A stretch of DNA of 64,000 bases from Pseudomonadota bacterium (lineage in GTDB: Bacteria; Pseudomonadota; Gammaproteobacteria; Burkholderiales; Rhodocyclaceae). A program made the translations under genes and the position numbers. The stretch is from NCBI GenBank assembly GCA_018241695.1, contig JAFEDH010000025.1:62001-126000 (forward strand), given 5' to 3'. Shown piece by piece: positions 28,672-37,795 of this stretch (position 1 is the stretch's first letter; each line of letters begins with the position of its first letter). Below the pieces are notes generated by a model. That model ran no database searches, was not told the origin of the DNA, and saw only the letters and a list, made by a program, of their open reading frames with translations.

Positions 28672-29657
28672 TTGTGCCGCATCTCCACACCATCGGCCAA
28701 TTTACGGATGGCCGCCACGGGCGCATCACCCATGACGACCACCAGATTGTTGCCGATCTGGCGCTTATAGCCATTGACGGCGCCCATGGAAAAAGTACCG
28801 AGTTCGGGATGCGAACGGGCAGGCGTCAAGGGTTCGATAAAAGCCGAAATGGCAGACAGCCCGTCGGAAAACACCACATGGATTGCTTCCGTGCCATCCG
28901 CATGAACCTGCCGCTTCATGCTCGAAATGCGCTTGTATCCAGGCAAAAGCGTAGTAAATACCCAGGGGGTGTCGTCCGCGTCTACCTCCCGTGCCTGCGC
29001 GTCATGCACACGCCAGTCAGCTCCCTGGATTTTGGTTTGCGGCTTGAGTGCTTCCTTGTCTATCGAACCGCCGATCTTCAATTCGGTAAAAGCGAAGCTC
29101 TCGCGCACCTCGCCCCTGTCGTTAACCATGCTGGCCTTGAGTACCAGTCCGCTATGGGTATCGAGCCAGAACTGGCGGTGATAGCGCAGTGTGTCTCTGG
29201 GTTCTGCCAGGATGGACTGCGTCTCAAAACCCGCTACCCGGGCCGGCGGACCGCGACGGATGTTATAGAAATCAGTCAGCCCGGCAATGCCTTCCGGCAA
29301 GGTGACCGGCAATCCCCGTCGCAGGCCGCGCTTTTCGACCACCACGACCCGACTTTCGGGCAGATAGCAGCGCACCTCGTCATTGGTGCGCACAATTTCA
29401 CGCGGACTACCATCCAGCACCACAGCCCGCTCAAACTCATGATTGCCGTCGAAGTAGTGAACGATATGGGAGGTTTCCATGCGGCCACCCGTCTGGTAGA
29501 TGAAGGTACCGCTATAAGACAGTTTGCGGGTCGCAGCCGCCGACTTCTGCATCCACTGCAAGGCATCCGGATTGACTTCGGCCTGTGCATTATCACAAAG
29601 GATGAAAAGACTTCCGATCAACGGAAGAACCCACTGCAGGTAACGACGGAATCTCAT
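28668..29657 (-). CDS. rseB: Sigma-E regulatory protein RseB/MucB
   Basis: Periplasmic protein that binds RseA and shields it from the protease DegS until mislocalised outer-membrane material is sensed. The 329-residue precursor has a signal peptide (about 1-26, ending AQA). The MucB/RseB N-terminal lipid-binding-like domain (SYSGTFIYQTGGRMET) and the smaller C-terminal domain are both present. The start overlaps the rseA stop as ATGA. Confidence 0.94.
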   Translation of the reverse strand: MRFRRYLQWVLPLIGSLFILCDNAQAEVNPDALQWMQKSAAATRKLSYSGTFIYQTGGRMETSHIVHYFDGNHEFERAVVLDGSPREIVRTNDEVRCYLPESRVVVVEKRGLRRGLPVTLPEGIAGLTDFYNIRRGPPARVAGFETQSILAEPRDTLRYHRQFWLDTHSGLVLKASMVNDRGEVRESFAFTELKIGGSIDKEALKPQTKIQGADWRVHDAQAREVDADDTPWVFTTLLPGYKRISSMKRQVHADGTEAIHVVFSDGLSAISAFIEPLTPARSHPELGTFSMGAVNGYKRQIGNNLVVVMGDAPVAAIRKLADGVEMRHK

Positions 29658-30145
29658 TTCTCTACGAAAGACACGGTACGGATCTGCTGGGCACCTTCGG
29701 AAAAATGCAATGTTCCGCTGTGCATCTGGTGAGCGATCAGGTATTCCTGCATGTCCTGGCCGGAGGCCTGGGCGACTTGTACGGGTGCGGGCGCCTTGAC
29801 CGTCCGGCTGGCCAGCAAAGGTGCTTCGTGCTCACCCTGCGGAGTCAAGGCAAGCCAGGCAACGAGCGCAACGCCGGCTGCGGATGCGGCAATGGCCATC
29901 AGCGAACGAACCTGGTTCATGCGGCGGCGGGGTGCGATGAAGATCGGTTCACCTTCCAGCCGGGCCATGACACCGGAAGCCAGATTCATAGCAAGCCGGT
30001 TCTCGCCGCGCAGGGCGTCCCCGATCAGGCAGTAAGTGGCAGCCGTCTCCCGCCCCGACGCACTACGCTTGAGTTCATCCAGCACGGCCTGCGCCTCATC
30101 CCGCTCCAGCGCTCCGTCCAGCAAAGCTGAGATTCCGGTATTCAT
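29654..30145 (-). CDS. rseA: Anti-sigma-E factor RseA/MucA
   Basis: Single-pass inner-membrane anti-sigma factor. The 163-residue protein has an N-terminal sigma-binding domain (about 1-80, LLDGALERDEAQAVLDEL), a basic stretch and a membrane segment (about 87-104), and a short periplasmic tail that RseB would bind. The start is the ATG two bases after the rpoE stop with GGTGG upstream; an in-frame codon three residues earlier is less likely. Confidence 0.92.
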   Translation of the reverse strand: MNTGISALLDGALERDEAQAVLDELKRSASGRETAATYCLIGDALRGENRLAMNLASGVMARLEGEPIFIAPRRRMNQVRSLMAIAASAAGVALVAWLALTPQGEHEAPLLASRTVKAPAPVQVAQASGQDMQEYLIAHQMHSGTLHFSEGAQQIRTVSFVEK

Positions 30146-30147
30146 GG

Positions 30148-30747
30148 TCACCACCTTCTATCCGGCGCCGTATCGAGCAGGGGGCGCAAATCCCTGGCAA
30201 TCGCCTCGCGGGCCCGGAATATCCGGGACCGCACCGTACCAATCGGACAAGCCATCACCTCGGCGATTTCTTCATAAGCCATGCCATCGATTTCGCGCAA
30301 CGTGATGGCAGTTCTCAATTCTTCGGGCAGACGCTCCATTGCTGCGTTCACCGTCTGTGCCAGTTGCTTGGACATCAGTACCCGCTCCGGGGTATCCATG
30401 TCCCGCAATCGGTCACCATCCTCATAGTTCTCGGCGTCCTCGTTATCCAGGGCAGTACTCGTCGGTGCCCGCCGGCCACTGGCCACCAGCCAGTTCTTGG
30501 CGGTATTCACGCCGATACGGTAGAGCCAGGTGTAGAAAGCGCTCTCGCCACGAAAACCCGGCAGTGCCCGATACGCCTTGATGAATGCATCCTGCACAAC
30601 ATCCTCCGCTTCGGCAGAATCGCGGACAAGCCTCGAAACAAGCCGCAGCAGTTTGCGCTGATACTTGTTTACCAAAAGCCCGTAGGCCTGCTTGTCGCCT
30701 GCCTGTACGCGCTCCACCAGCAACTGGTCCGCCTCGCGGTCGCCCAT
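30148..30747 (-). CDS. rpoE: RNA polymerase sigma factor RpoE (sigma-E/AlgU)
   Basis: ECF-type sigma factor for envelope stress. It has 199 residues, the standard length. Region 2 is recognised by DVVQDAFIKAYRALPGFRGESAFYTWL-type sequence and region 4 by EIAEVMACPIGTVRSRIFRAREA. The ATG at 30747 fits the family N-terminus (GDREADQLLVERV); longer readings add a sequence with no family similarity. It leads rpoE-rseA-rseB-rseC-mucD-grx and is divergent from nadB. Confidence 0.96.
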   Translation of the reverse strand: MGDREADQLLVERVQAGDKQAYGLLVNKYQRKLLRLVSRLVRDSAEAEDVVQDAFIKAYRALPGFRGESAFYTWLYRIGVNTAKNWLVASGRRAPTSTALDNEDAENYEDGDRLRDMDTPERVLMSKQLAQTVNAAMERLPEELRTAITLREIDGMAYEEIAEVMACPIGTVRSRIFRAREAIARDLRPLLDTAPDRRW

Positions 30748-30841
30748 ATTTACCGTTCTATCCCTGATCCTCGCAAACCGGCTTGGGAGTATAGCCTCCG
30801 TCCGTACCGCCCCACGGGCCACGCTTTGGCGTTCTATGTCA

Positions 30842-30870
30842 GGAGACCGGGGCATCGCCGGATTAGTTCC
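30842..30870 (-). promoter_or_regulatory. Candidate sigma-E-dependent autoregulatory promoter of rpoE
   Basis: On the minus strand GGAACTA (30870-30864) matches the sigma-E -35, and TCTCC (30846-30842) lies 17 bases later, resembling the TCTRA -10 at one base more than the usual spacing. The position, about 90 bases before rpoE, suits autoregulation. The -10 match is only partial. Confidence 0.35.
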
Positions 30871-30892
30871 GGAATTTCCTGCAGGAAGCCGG

Positions 30893-30901
30893 TGGTATAT
30901 T
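30893..30901 (+). promoter_or_regulatory. Extended -10 promoter of nadB
   Basis: TGGTATATT reads TGn plus TATATT and ends 10 bases before the nadB ATG, so the leader would be only a few bases. There is no ribosome-binding sequence. A 12-base perfect palindrome (TTCCTGCAGGAA, 30876-30887) lies just upstream and could be an operator. Confidence 0.4.
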
Positions 30902-30911
30902 CCCTGCCGCA

Positions 30912-32540
30912 ATGTCCCCATCCGTCACCACCTTCGATGTCCTGATCCTGGGCAGTGGCCTTGCCGGCCAGGCCCTGGCCCTGCATCTGGCAGCCGATCG
31001 CCGCGTCGCCCTTGTCACCAAACGGCGCCTGGATGATTCCGCCTCGGCCTGGGCGCAAGGGGGCATAGCCGCCGTCCTGGACGGAGCAGACTCGATCGAA
31101 TCCCATATTCATGACACCCTGTCGGCAGGAGCAGGGCTGTGTGACGAACAAACTACCCGTTTCGTGGTGGAACACAGCCGGGAGGCCATTCAATGGCTGA
31201 TCGACCAGGGCGTACCGTTTACCCGCGATGATTCGGCATTCGGCTTTCACCTGACCAAGGAAGGCGGCCACAGCCAGCGCCGCATCATTCACGCAGCCGA
31301 TGCCACGGGCGCCGCCGTGCAGCAGACTCTCAGCGAAAAAGTGAGACAGCACCCCAACATCACCGTGCTGGAAAACCACATCGCCGTAGACCTCATCACT
31401 GGTAACAAGCTCGGTCTGGCAGAAAACCGATGCTGGGGCGCCTATGCCCTCGACATCAGGAATGACCGGGTCATCACCCTGGGTGCAGCACATACCGTGA
31501 TCGCGGCCGGCGGCGCCGGCAAGGTGTATCTGTACACCACCAATCCCGATACCTCCACCGGAGACGGCATCGCCATGGCCTGGCGGGCAGGCTGCCGTGT
31601 GGCCAATATGGAATTTGTCCAGTTCCACCCCACCTGTCTCTACCACCCGAAGGCCAAATCTTTCCTGATTTCAGAAGCCGTGCGCGGCGAAGGCGCTCTG
31701 CTGCGGCTTCCCGATGGCACCCGTTTCATGCCGCAGCACGATCCCCGGGCCGAACTGGCTACGCGGGATGTAGTGGCCCGGGCGATCGATTTTGAAATGA
31801 AAAAGCACGGGGTGGATTGCGTTTTCCTCGATATCACCCACCAACCCGCCGATTTTCTGCGTGCCCATTTTCCGAATATCGATGCCCATTGCCGCGAACT
31901 GGGCATCGACATGACAAAAGAATGGATTCCGGTTGTGCCGGCGGCCCACTTCACCTGTGGCGGCATCATCACCGATACACGGGCGCACACCGATTTGCCC
32001 GGACTCTATGCTGTGGGCGAAAGCGCCTATACCGGGCTGCATGGTGCCAACCGGCTGGCCAGCAACTCACTCCTGGAATGTCTGGTCTATGCCCGGGCCG
32101 CCGCTGCCGACATGACTGCAGCAAAACCTCCCTCCACACCCGCACTCCCCACATGGGATGAAAGCCGGGTCACCAACGCCGACGAGGAAGTCGTCATTTC
32201 CCACAACTGGGACGAATTGCGCCGCTTCATGTGGGACTACGTGGGGATCGTCCGTACCGATAAACGCCTGGAGCGCGCCATGCACCGCATCCGGTTGCTG
32301 GAGTGGGAGATCGACGATTACTACGCCAATTTCCGTATCAGCAACGACCTGGTGGAGTTGCGCAATCTGGTTCAGACCGCCCATCTGATCGTGCGCTGTG
32401 CCCAGCAGCGCAAGGAAAGCCGCGGCCTCCACTACAGCCTCGACCATCCCCGGACATCACCTACTGCCCGTAATACGGTGCTAACCCCGCCCCGCCAGAC
32501 TGTCGAACCGCACACCCGGAATGCAGGCAGCCATGGCTGA
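30912..32540 (+). CDS. nadB: L-aspartate oxidase
   Basis: FAD enzyme that oxidises aspartate to iminoaspartate for quinolinate and NAD synthesis. It has 542 residues. The N-terminal dinucleotide-binding motif [10 protein letters not shown] starts near residue 15. Substrate- and FAD-binding segments seen are [33 protein letters not shown] and [15 protein letters not shown]. It is divergent from rpoE, as in many betaproteobacteria. Its last 8 bases overlap the truncated-haemoglobin gene. NadA is not in the window. Confidence 0.97.
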   Translation: MSPSVTTFDVLILGSGLAGQALALHLAADRRVALVTKRRLDDSASAWAQGGIAAVLDGADSIESHIHDTLSAGAGLCDEQTTRFVVEHSREAIQWLIDQGVPFTRDDSAFGFHLTKEGGHSQRRIIHAADATGAAVQQTLSEKVRQHPNITVLENHIAVDLITGNKLGLAENRCWGAYALDIRNDRVITLGAAHTVIAAGGAGKVYLYTTNPDTSTGDGIAMAWRAGCRVANMEFVQFHPTCLYHPKAKSFLISEAVRGEGALLRLPDGTRFMPQHDPRAELATRDVVARAIDFEMKKHGVDCVFLDITHQPADFLRAHFPNIDAHCRELGIDMTKEWIPVVPAAHFTCGGIITDTRAHTDLPGLYAVGESAYTGLHGANRLASNSLLECLVYARAAAADMTAAKPPSTPALPTWDESRVTNADEEVVISHNWDELRRFMWDYVGIVRTDKRLERAMHRIRLLEWEIDDYYANFRISNDLVELRNLVQTAHLIVRCAQQRKESRGLHYSLDHPRTSPTARNTVLTPPRQTVEPHTRNAGSHG

Positions 32541-32937
32541 GACGGACACCCTGTATCACGCCCTGGGTGGTGCAACAGGACTCCGCCGGCTGGTGGACCA
32601 TTTTTACGAAATCATGGATCAGCGGGCCGATGCCCGAACCATCCGTCGCCTGCATCCACGCGATCTTTCACGCCCGGCAGAAAAACTCTTCATGTATCTG
32701 TCGGGCTATCTTGGTGGCCCGAATCTGTTCATCGAGAAGTTCGGTCACCCGCGCCTGCGCGCGCGACACCTGCCGTTTTCCATCGGTATTCCCGAGCGTG
32801 ACCAGTGGCTGTCCTGCATGGCGCAGGCACTGGCCGACCACGACACCGATGACTTGCTCAGACAGGCCCTGATGCAGGCATTTTCCGAATTGGCGGATCA
32901 CATGCGCAACCGCCCTGAACCCGAGGAGACCCCATGA
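32533..32937 (+). CDS. Group II truncated haemoglobin
   Basis: A small oxygen-binding globin of the TrHb2 class, 134 residues. Class-typical residues are Y25 (B10), the proximal histidine H79 in RHLPFSIG, and W92 (G8) in ERDQWL. The start ATG is the second of two in-frame ATGs (32521 and 32533); it overlaps the end of nadB. The stop overlaps the next start as ATGA. Group II globins bind O2 tightly and may scavenge NO or peroxide; here a link to the O2-using NadB is inference. Confidence 0.9.
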   Translation: MAETDTLYHALGGATGLRRLVDHFYEIMDQRADARTIRRLHPRDLSRPAEKLFMYLSGYLGGPNLFIEKFGHPRLRARHLPFSIGIPERDQWLSCMAQALADHDTDDLLRQALMQAFSELADHMRNRPEPEETP

Positions 32938-33659
32938 GGGAACTGCTGTTTTACAAAAAGATCACTCCAATCGACAAAACCCGGCACCGGAACCTGAAAA
33001 TCGGCGAGATCAAGGAATATCGTTTCGCCGCAAAAACCAATGCCGTGCCATTGGCCACCGTCGAATTTTTCGAGACGGCAAAGGAATATCCCATTGTCTT
33101 TCCCCGCCTTGCGACCAACCAGCTCATTCCGGCAGCCCTGGTCGGCCTGCGCGATTCCGAAAATCTGCTGATTGACAGCCATGGCAGTTGGGATGCCCGC
33201 TACATACCGGCATTCGTTCGCCGCTTTCCCTTTGTACTGGCCGAAGCCGAAGACAATCAGATGCTGGTCTGCATTGATGAAGATCACCCTTCGATCGGAT
33301 CACCCAAGGGCTACAGCCTGTTCGATGAGCAGGGAGAGCCGACACCCTTTCTGGCCAGCAACATCAACTTCATGAAAGAGTTTCAGACAGAAACCCTGCG
33401 GACCCGCGAGTTCGTAGACCGGCTCGCCGCACTCGACCTGTTCCGGACGGTCGAGGCGCGGGCCGATCTCAAGGAGGGAGGCAGCTTCCAGTTGGGCGGA
33501 CTTTCAGTGATCGACGAAACCAGATACCGGGAACTGGACAAGGACACGGTCGATGAGCTGTTCCGCAAGGGGTGGCTGGCCCTGATCGATGCCCATCTGC
33601 TTTCCCTGGGCAATCTGAGCCGTTTGGTAGACCGCCTGTCTCAGGCTAGAATCCGCTGA
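32934..33659 (+). CDS. SapC-family protein
   Basis: A 241-residue protein resembling the SapC family (PF07277), with the typical opening of a short N-terminal strand region and the segments YPIVFPRLA, WDARYIPAFVRRFPFVL and GGLSVIDE. It has no signal peptide or membrane segment. The function of the family is not established; in other bacteria relatives lie near TonB receptors and tryptophan-halogenase-like genes, neither of which is present here. It is coupled by an ATGA overlap to the globin gene. Confidence 0.8.
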   Translation: MRELLFYKKITPIDKTRHRNLKIGEIKEYRFAAKTNAVPLATVEFFETAKEYPIVFPRLATNQLIPAALVGLRDSENLLIDSHGSWDARYIPAFVRRFPFVLAEAEDNQMLVCIDEDHPSIGSPKGYSLFDEQGEPTPFLASNINFMKEFQTETLRTREFVDRLAALDLFRTVEARADLKEGGSFQLGGLSVIDETRYRELDKDTVDELFRKGWLALIDAHLLSLGNLSRLVDRLSQARIR

Positions 33660-33695
33660 GTTTTCTCGATAAACCCACCGGGAGGGGAGCCGGAT

Positions 33696-33833
33696 ATGCT
33701 GTTCGTACTGTATTACGTCATCGCCATCGTGGTTCTGGCACTGCATTTCACTGGTGTTCTGGCGCGGCATAATCTGGAGTGGCTGGTACTGGTACTGGCC
33801 GTGACGGTCTTTCCCGCAGTCATTTATCTATAG
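33696..33833 (+). CDS. 45-residue membrane protein
   Basis: A short open frame: MLFVLYYVIAIVVLALHF begins the first membrane segment, then a loop with ARHNLEW, then a second hydrophobic segment to the end (VLVLAVTVFPAVIYL). A good ribosome site (GGGAGGGGAG) sits before the ATG. It follows the SapC-like gene by 36 bases on the same strand, and a hairpin (33843-33869) follows 9 bases after its stop. I do not recognise the family. The two-helix layout and the ribosome site make it a likely real gene. Confidence 0.65.
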   Translation: MLFVLYYVIAIVVLALHFTGVLARHNLEWLVLVLAVTVFPAVIYL

Positions 33834-34205
33834 CGGTACACCCCCGGGATTCTCTACAGAATTGCCGGGATCCGAAGTATGGCTGTGTGCGGGGATGGCT
33901 TCCTGCATCCTCCGCCGCTGCCGAACCGATTGATGCCTCCATAAACGTTGCTGCCCTGGATACATACAGCCAGGTGTGCTGCGGGCGATACCCCACCATC
34001 CAGAGTACCTGGTGGACACGTTTCGATCTTCCGATGGCAATCCCTGCCGATCCGATCGATCCCCCCGGTGACCCACGGCCTGTCCATAGCGGGGTAAACA
34101 CCCTCGATGTGCCGAAGTACTGGCGAGTTCCATGGTTAGAATGGCGACAGACTTCCCTCCGGATGTTGTTGAATTCCACGGAAAGAGCAAGAGGAGACAC
34201 AAGCC
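33834..34205. other. 372-base gap before the HDOD gene
   Basis: It begins with a hairpin after the small membrane protein (33843-33869; two 5-bp helices, 4-base loop, no U run), which may mark the end of the nadB transcript. A TAGAAT at 34137-34142 could be a -10 for the HDOD gene, but no -35 was found. Open frames cross the gap on both strands, yet none has a ribosome site, family resemblance or a sensible start. No known riboswitch pattern was recognised. Confidence 0.45.
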
Positions 34206-35039
34206 ATGGTGGAGCAGGCCTTCGCCGACCTGGAAAACTGGACCCAGTATTTCTGTACGGCTGAAGTTCCCGTTCTTCGCCATACGGCCCAGCAGCTTGA
34301 AAAATTGAGGGATTCCGCGGAGACAGCCAATGCAAGGGCGGTTTCCTCGGCGATCCTGCAAGATCCGCTGATGACCCTGCGGGTTTTGCAGTACATCGAA
34401 CGCAACCGGAATCAACGTCAACAAACTGATATCACCACCATCGAACGAGCGTTGATGATGATCGGTGTCGAACCGTTTTTCCGTGATTTTTCTCAGCTGC
34501 CACTGATTGAGGATCAGCTCAAACCCCACCCCAAGGCGCTGCTGGGGCTGCTCAAGGTTATCTCCCGCGGCCGCATTGCCGCCCGCTGGGCACGGGACTG
34601 GGCCATTCAACGCCATGACCTGGATGTAGACGAAATCACGGTTGCCGCATTGTTGCGATATTGCACCGATATGCTGATGTGGTGCTTCGCCCCGGAACTG
34701 GCGCTCCAGGCCAGAGCATTGCAGACCGGGGACAGGCGCCAGCGTTCATCGGTGATTCAACAAGAAACATTCAATGTCAGGCTCGATGACCTGCAAATGG
34801 CCCTGGTCGAGGCCTGGGGGTTGCCCCCGTTGCTCATCACGCTGATGGATGCCAAACAGGCGGAAAATCCACGCGTCCGCAATGTCGCTCTCGCCTGTAA
34901 TCTTGCACGCCATTCCGCGAACGGATGGGATGATGCAGCACTCCCTGACGACTACAAGGCCATCTGCGAACTGCTGCGCATCGAGCATGAAACACTGATG
35001 CGCAAGCTGGGATTGAATCCCGAGGGAATTCCCCTCTGA
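34206..35039 (+). CDS. HDOD-domain protein
   Basis: A 277-residue protein made almost entirely of an HDOD domain, an HD-like fold without catalytic residues that is common in signalling and regulation. The recognisable core is ILQDPLMTLRVLQYIERN followed by IERALMMIGVEPF. There is no attached GGDEF, EAL or receiver domain. A ribosome site GAGGAG lies about 10 bases before the ATG. Its partners are unknown; it stands alone and converges on pyrD. Confidence 0.85.
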   Translation: MVEQAFADLENWTQYFCTAEVPVLRHTAQQLEKLRDSAETANARAVSSAILQDPLMTLRVLQYIERNRNQRQQTDITTIERALMMIGVEPFFRDFSQLPLIEDQLKPHPKALLGLLKVISRGRIAARWARDWAIQRHDLDVDEITVAALLRYCTDMLMWCFAPELALQARALQTGDRRQRSSVIQQETFNVRLDDLQMALVEAWGLPPLLITLMDAKQAENPRVRNVALACNLARHSANGWDDAALPDDYKAICELLRIEHETLMRKLGLNPEGIPL

Positions 35040-35066
35040 TGTGTTTCTCCCGTCAGCCTACCGGCT

Positions 35067-36071
35067 TCAACGGGTGTGGGCCACACACTCCCTGATCAAA
35101 GTCGGGCCATGGTAAATCAGACCTGAATAGATCTGCACCAGAGTGGCTCCGGCCTCCAGCTTCGCGCGCGCACCGGCACCATCGGTGATTCCGCCTGCAG
35201 CGATGACCGGCAGTTCCCCGGCGAGCGCCCGGGCCAGGCGGCTGACCACCAAGGTGGACTTTTCAAATAGCGGCGATCCGGAAAGCCCTCCGGTTTCTTC
35301 CGCGTGGGGCACCCCCGCCACTGTCTGTCGCTCCAGCGTGGTATTGGTGGCAATCACACCATCGATGCGATGGCGACGCAGGGCATCGGCGATATTCGCG
35401 ATCTGGCCGTCATCGAGATCAGGGGCGATCTTCAGCGTCAGCGGCACATAACAGCCATGCTGATCCGTCAGACTTTGCTGGCGCGCCTTGAGCTGCCCCA
35501 GCAGGGCATCGAGTTCCGATACCCCCTGGAGCTGGCGCAGATTCCGGGTATTGGGGCTGGAGATATTGACCGTCACGTAGCTGGCATCGGCATAGACCTT
35601 GTCTAGACAGATCAAGTAATCGTCAGCCGCCCGCTCGATCGGTGTATCGGCATTCTTGCCGATGTTGATGCCAAGTACCCCCTTGAAGCGGCTGGCGCGC
35701 ACATTCGCCAGCAAAACATCCACCCCGTGATTATTGAATCCCATGCGGTTGATGATGGCCTTCCGCTCGGGCAGACGAAACAGTCGGGGCTTTGGATTCC
35801 CCGGCTGGGGTCGGGGCGTGACGGTACCGATCTCGACAAAACCGAATCCAAGCCGGCCCCAGGCATCGATGCACTCGCCGTTCTTGTCCAGCCCGGCGGC
35901 CAGACCCACCGGGTTGGGAAAGTCGATACCCATGGCGCGTACGGAACGGCCTGTGACGGCCATAGCGGGCAACAGGGAAGAAAAACGTTTCAGACCGGCC
36001 AGGGTCATTTCATGTGCCGTTTCCGCATCCAATGAAAACAGGAAGGGGCGTGCAAGGCAGTAAGGAATCAC
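35067..36071 (-). CDS. pyrD: Dihydroorotate dehydrogenase (quinone), class 2
   Basis: Membrane-associated FMN enzyme that oxidises dihydroorotate to orotate in pyrimidine synthesis, passing electrons to quinone. It has 334 residues. The class 2 catalytic serine is in the [14 protein letters not shown] segment, and the N-terminal helix that reaches the quinone is present. The start is GTG, with no strong ribosome site; no other in-frame start keeps the N-terminal helix. It follows bpt by 42 bases. Confidence 0.95.
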   Translation of the reverse strand: MIPYCLARPFLFSLDAETAHEMTLAGLKRFSSLLPAMAVTGRSVRAMGIDFPNPVGLAAGLDKNGECIDAWGRLGFGFVEIGTVTPRPQPGNPKPRLFRLPERKAIINRMGFNNHGVDVLLANVRASRFKGVLGINIGKNADTPIERAADDYLICLDKVYADASYVTVNISSPNTRNLRQLQGVSELDALLGQLKARQQSLTDQHGCYVPLTLKIAPDLDDGQIANIADALRRHRIDGVIATNTTLERQTVAGVPHAEETGGLSGSPLFEKSTLVVSRLARALAGELPVIAAGGITDGAGARAKLEAGATLVQIYSGLIYHGPTLIRECVAHTR

Positions 36072-36113
36072 GACAAGAATTGGGAACGTAAAGAGAAAAA
36101 ATCGGGTAACGGT

Positions 36114-36845
36114 TCAGGGCAGATTCATGGTTTGCCATTGGCCGAGATACAGCGCTTCGAGAGGCTGGAAACTCGCCTTGTAGGCCATCTTCCGGCTATT
36201 CCGTATCCAGTAACCCAGATACAGGTAGGGCAGGTTCAGCCGCCTGCACTGGGTAATCTGCCAGAGGATGGAATACGTGCCATAGCTGCTGCCCGGCGCA
36301 TCAGGATCGTAAAAGGTATAGACCGATGAAATCCCGTCCCGCAGCACATCAACGATACTGACCATGCGCAGAATGCCGTTTTCGCTGAACTCGATCAGCC
36401 GACTGTCCACATGGCTTTGCAGCAGGAAGTGCGCATACTGGTCGCGGCTGTCCTGATCCATGCCTCCCCCCTGATGGCGGGCCACCTGGTAGCGCTGATA
36501 GAGATCATAGTGTTCTTCGCGAAACGCCATGCCCCGCTCGGCAGCAATCAGGCCGTGATGCCGTTCCCAGGCACGGCGCTGGCTGCGCCGGGGCTGAAAA
36601 TCGGCAACTGGCACCCGTACCGGCAGGCATTCCCGACAGGCATCGCAATGCGGACGGTAGGTAAAAACCCCGGAGCGACGAAAACCCGCCTGCACCAGAT
36701 CGCCATAAGTTTCGGTGTCGATCAGGTGGGTCGGAGTCGCCACCTGGGAACGGGCAATGCGGCCGGGCAAATAGGAACATCCATAAGGCGCGGTGGCATA
36801 AAACTGCAATAGCGGGAAAGGTGGCAGATCACGCAGATGCGTCAT
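36114..36845 (-). CDS. bpt: Aspartate/glutamate leucyltransferase (Bpt/ATE family)
   Basis: Adds leucine from Leu-tRNA to proteins with N-terminal Asp or Glu, marking them for ClpS/ClpAP. It has 243 residues. The N-terminal [10 protein letters not shown] and the [14 protein letters not shown] motif identify the ATE family, and the length and setting point to the bacterial leucyl form. The start overlaps aat as ATGA, so both N-end-rule transferases are made together. Confidence 0.93.
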   Translation of the reverse strand: MTHLRDLPPFPLLQFYATAPYGCSYLPGRIARSQVATPTHLIDTETYGDLVQAGFRRSGVFTYRPHCDACRECLPVRVPVADFQPRRSQRRAWERHHGLIAAERGMAFREEHYDLYQRYQVARHQGGGMDQDSRDQYAHFLLQSHVDSRLIEFSENGILRMVSIVDVLRDGISSVYTFYDPDAPGSSYGTYSILWQITQCRRLNLPYLYLGYWIRNSRKMAYKASFQPLEALYLGQWQTMNLP

Positions 36846-37567
36846 GTTTCGTCACTCCGCTGGAATACTCCATTCACACCCTCCCGTGGCCAGGGCTCCG
36901 GCAATGCATCCTCGGGGCCGACGAGTCCGGCCAGCAGCCGGACAAAATCACTGCGGGCGATAGGCCGGGCGCCAAGGGAGGCAAGATGTGGAGTTTCCAT
37001 CTGACAGTCGATTATGCCGAAATCCTGCTGTTTCAAGTAGTGACATAAATGAGCCAGAGCAATTTTGGAAGCATCACGCGCCAGCGCAAACATGGATTCG
37101 CCATAGAACACCTTGCCGATTGCGACACCATACAACCCGCCAACAAGCTGGTCATCGCACCAGGTCTCGATGCTGTGGGCAAAACCGATCCGGTGCAGAT
37201 GGAGATAGGCCCGCTGCATCGGCCCGGTAATCCATGTGCCCGGCTGGCCGGGTCGATCCCGCTCCGCACAGGCCTGTATCACCTGCTCGAAAGCCGTATC
37301 GAACCTCACGTCGTAGCCACCCTTGCGCAGGGTTCTGGCCAGGGAACGGGAAATTTTCAATTCGGCCGGATATAGAACCATGCGCGGATCGGGGCTCCAC
37401 CACAGAATCGGATCGCCTTCTGAAAACCAGGGAAAAATCCCGTGCCGGTACGCCGCGATCAACCGTTCCGGGGAAAGATCGCCCCCCGCGGCAAGCAGGC
37501 CATTCGGTCTGTCGAGCGCGCTTGTAACCGAAGGGAAGATCGGAGCCGGCGGCAACCAGGGAATCAT
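36842..37567 (-). CDS. aat: Leucyl/phenylalanyl-tRNA-protein transferase
   Basis: Adds Leu or Phe to proteins with N-terminal Lys or Arg for the N-degron pathway. It has 241 residues. Family signatures are [28 protein letters not shown] and [10 protein letters not shown] near the N-terminus, with [15 protein letters not shown] in the centre. First gene of aat-bpt-pyrD. The 228-base gap between fabI and aat holds no gene I can support. Confidence 0.96.
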   Translation of the reverse strand: MIPWLPPAPIFPSVTSALDRPNGLLAAGGDLSPERLIAAYRHGIFPWFSEGDPILWWSPDPRMVLYPAELKISRSLARTLRKGGYDVRFDTAFEQVIQACAERDRPGQPGTWITGPMQRAYLHLHRIGFAHSIETWCDDQLVGGLYGVAIGKVFYGESMFALARDASKIALAHLCHYLKQQDFGIIDCQMETPHLASLGARPIARSDFVRLLAGLVGPEDALPEPWPREGVNGVFQRSDET

Positions 37568-37795
37568 TGGCGGGCGATCATGGCGAAGACTGAGGTTTTA
37601 TGGCGACAACACCTTCATCCCATATCGGACGAAACCGGTGAAACCATACCTGTTCACAACGCCCTTCCTGGCACTGGATGGCGACCCGATATCTGACTCT
37701 GGCAACATCAAGACAATATATAAAGAGTGCCGGAATTCGGGGTGCCGGATCCAACTTCTTCGCCGATACCGGCGGGCAGCCTCCCTGCGGCAGAC

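Noticed and set aside
33779..34264. A 161-codon frame crossing the gap before the HDOD gene
   Set aside because: It overlaps the small membrane protein and the HDOD start, lacks a ribosome site and has no recognisable motif.
35049..35074. Hairpin between the HDOD gene and pyrD as a terminator
   Set aside because: The stem is interrupted and has no U run on either strand.
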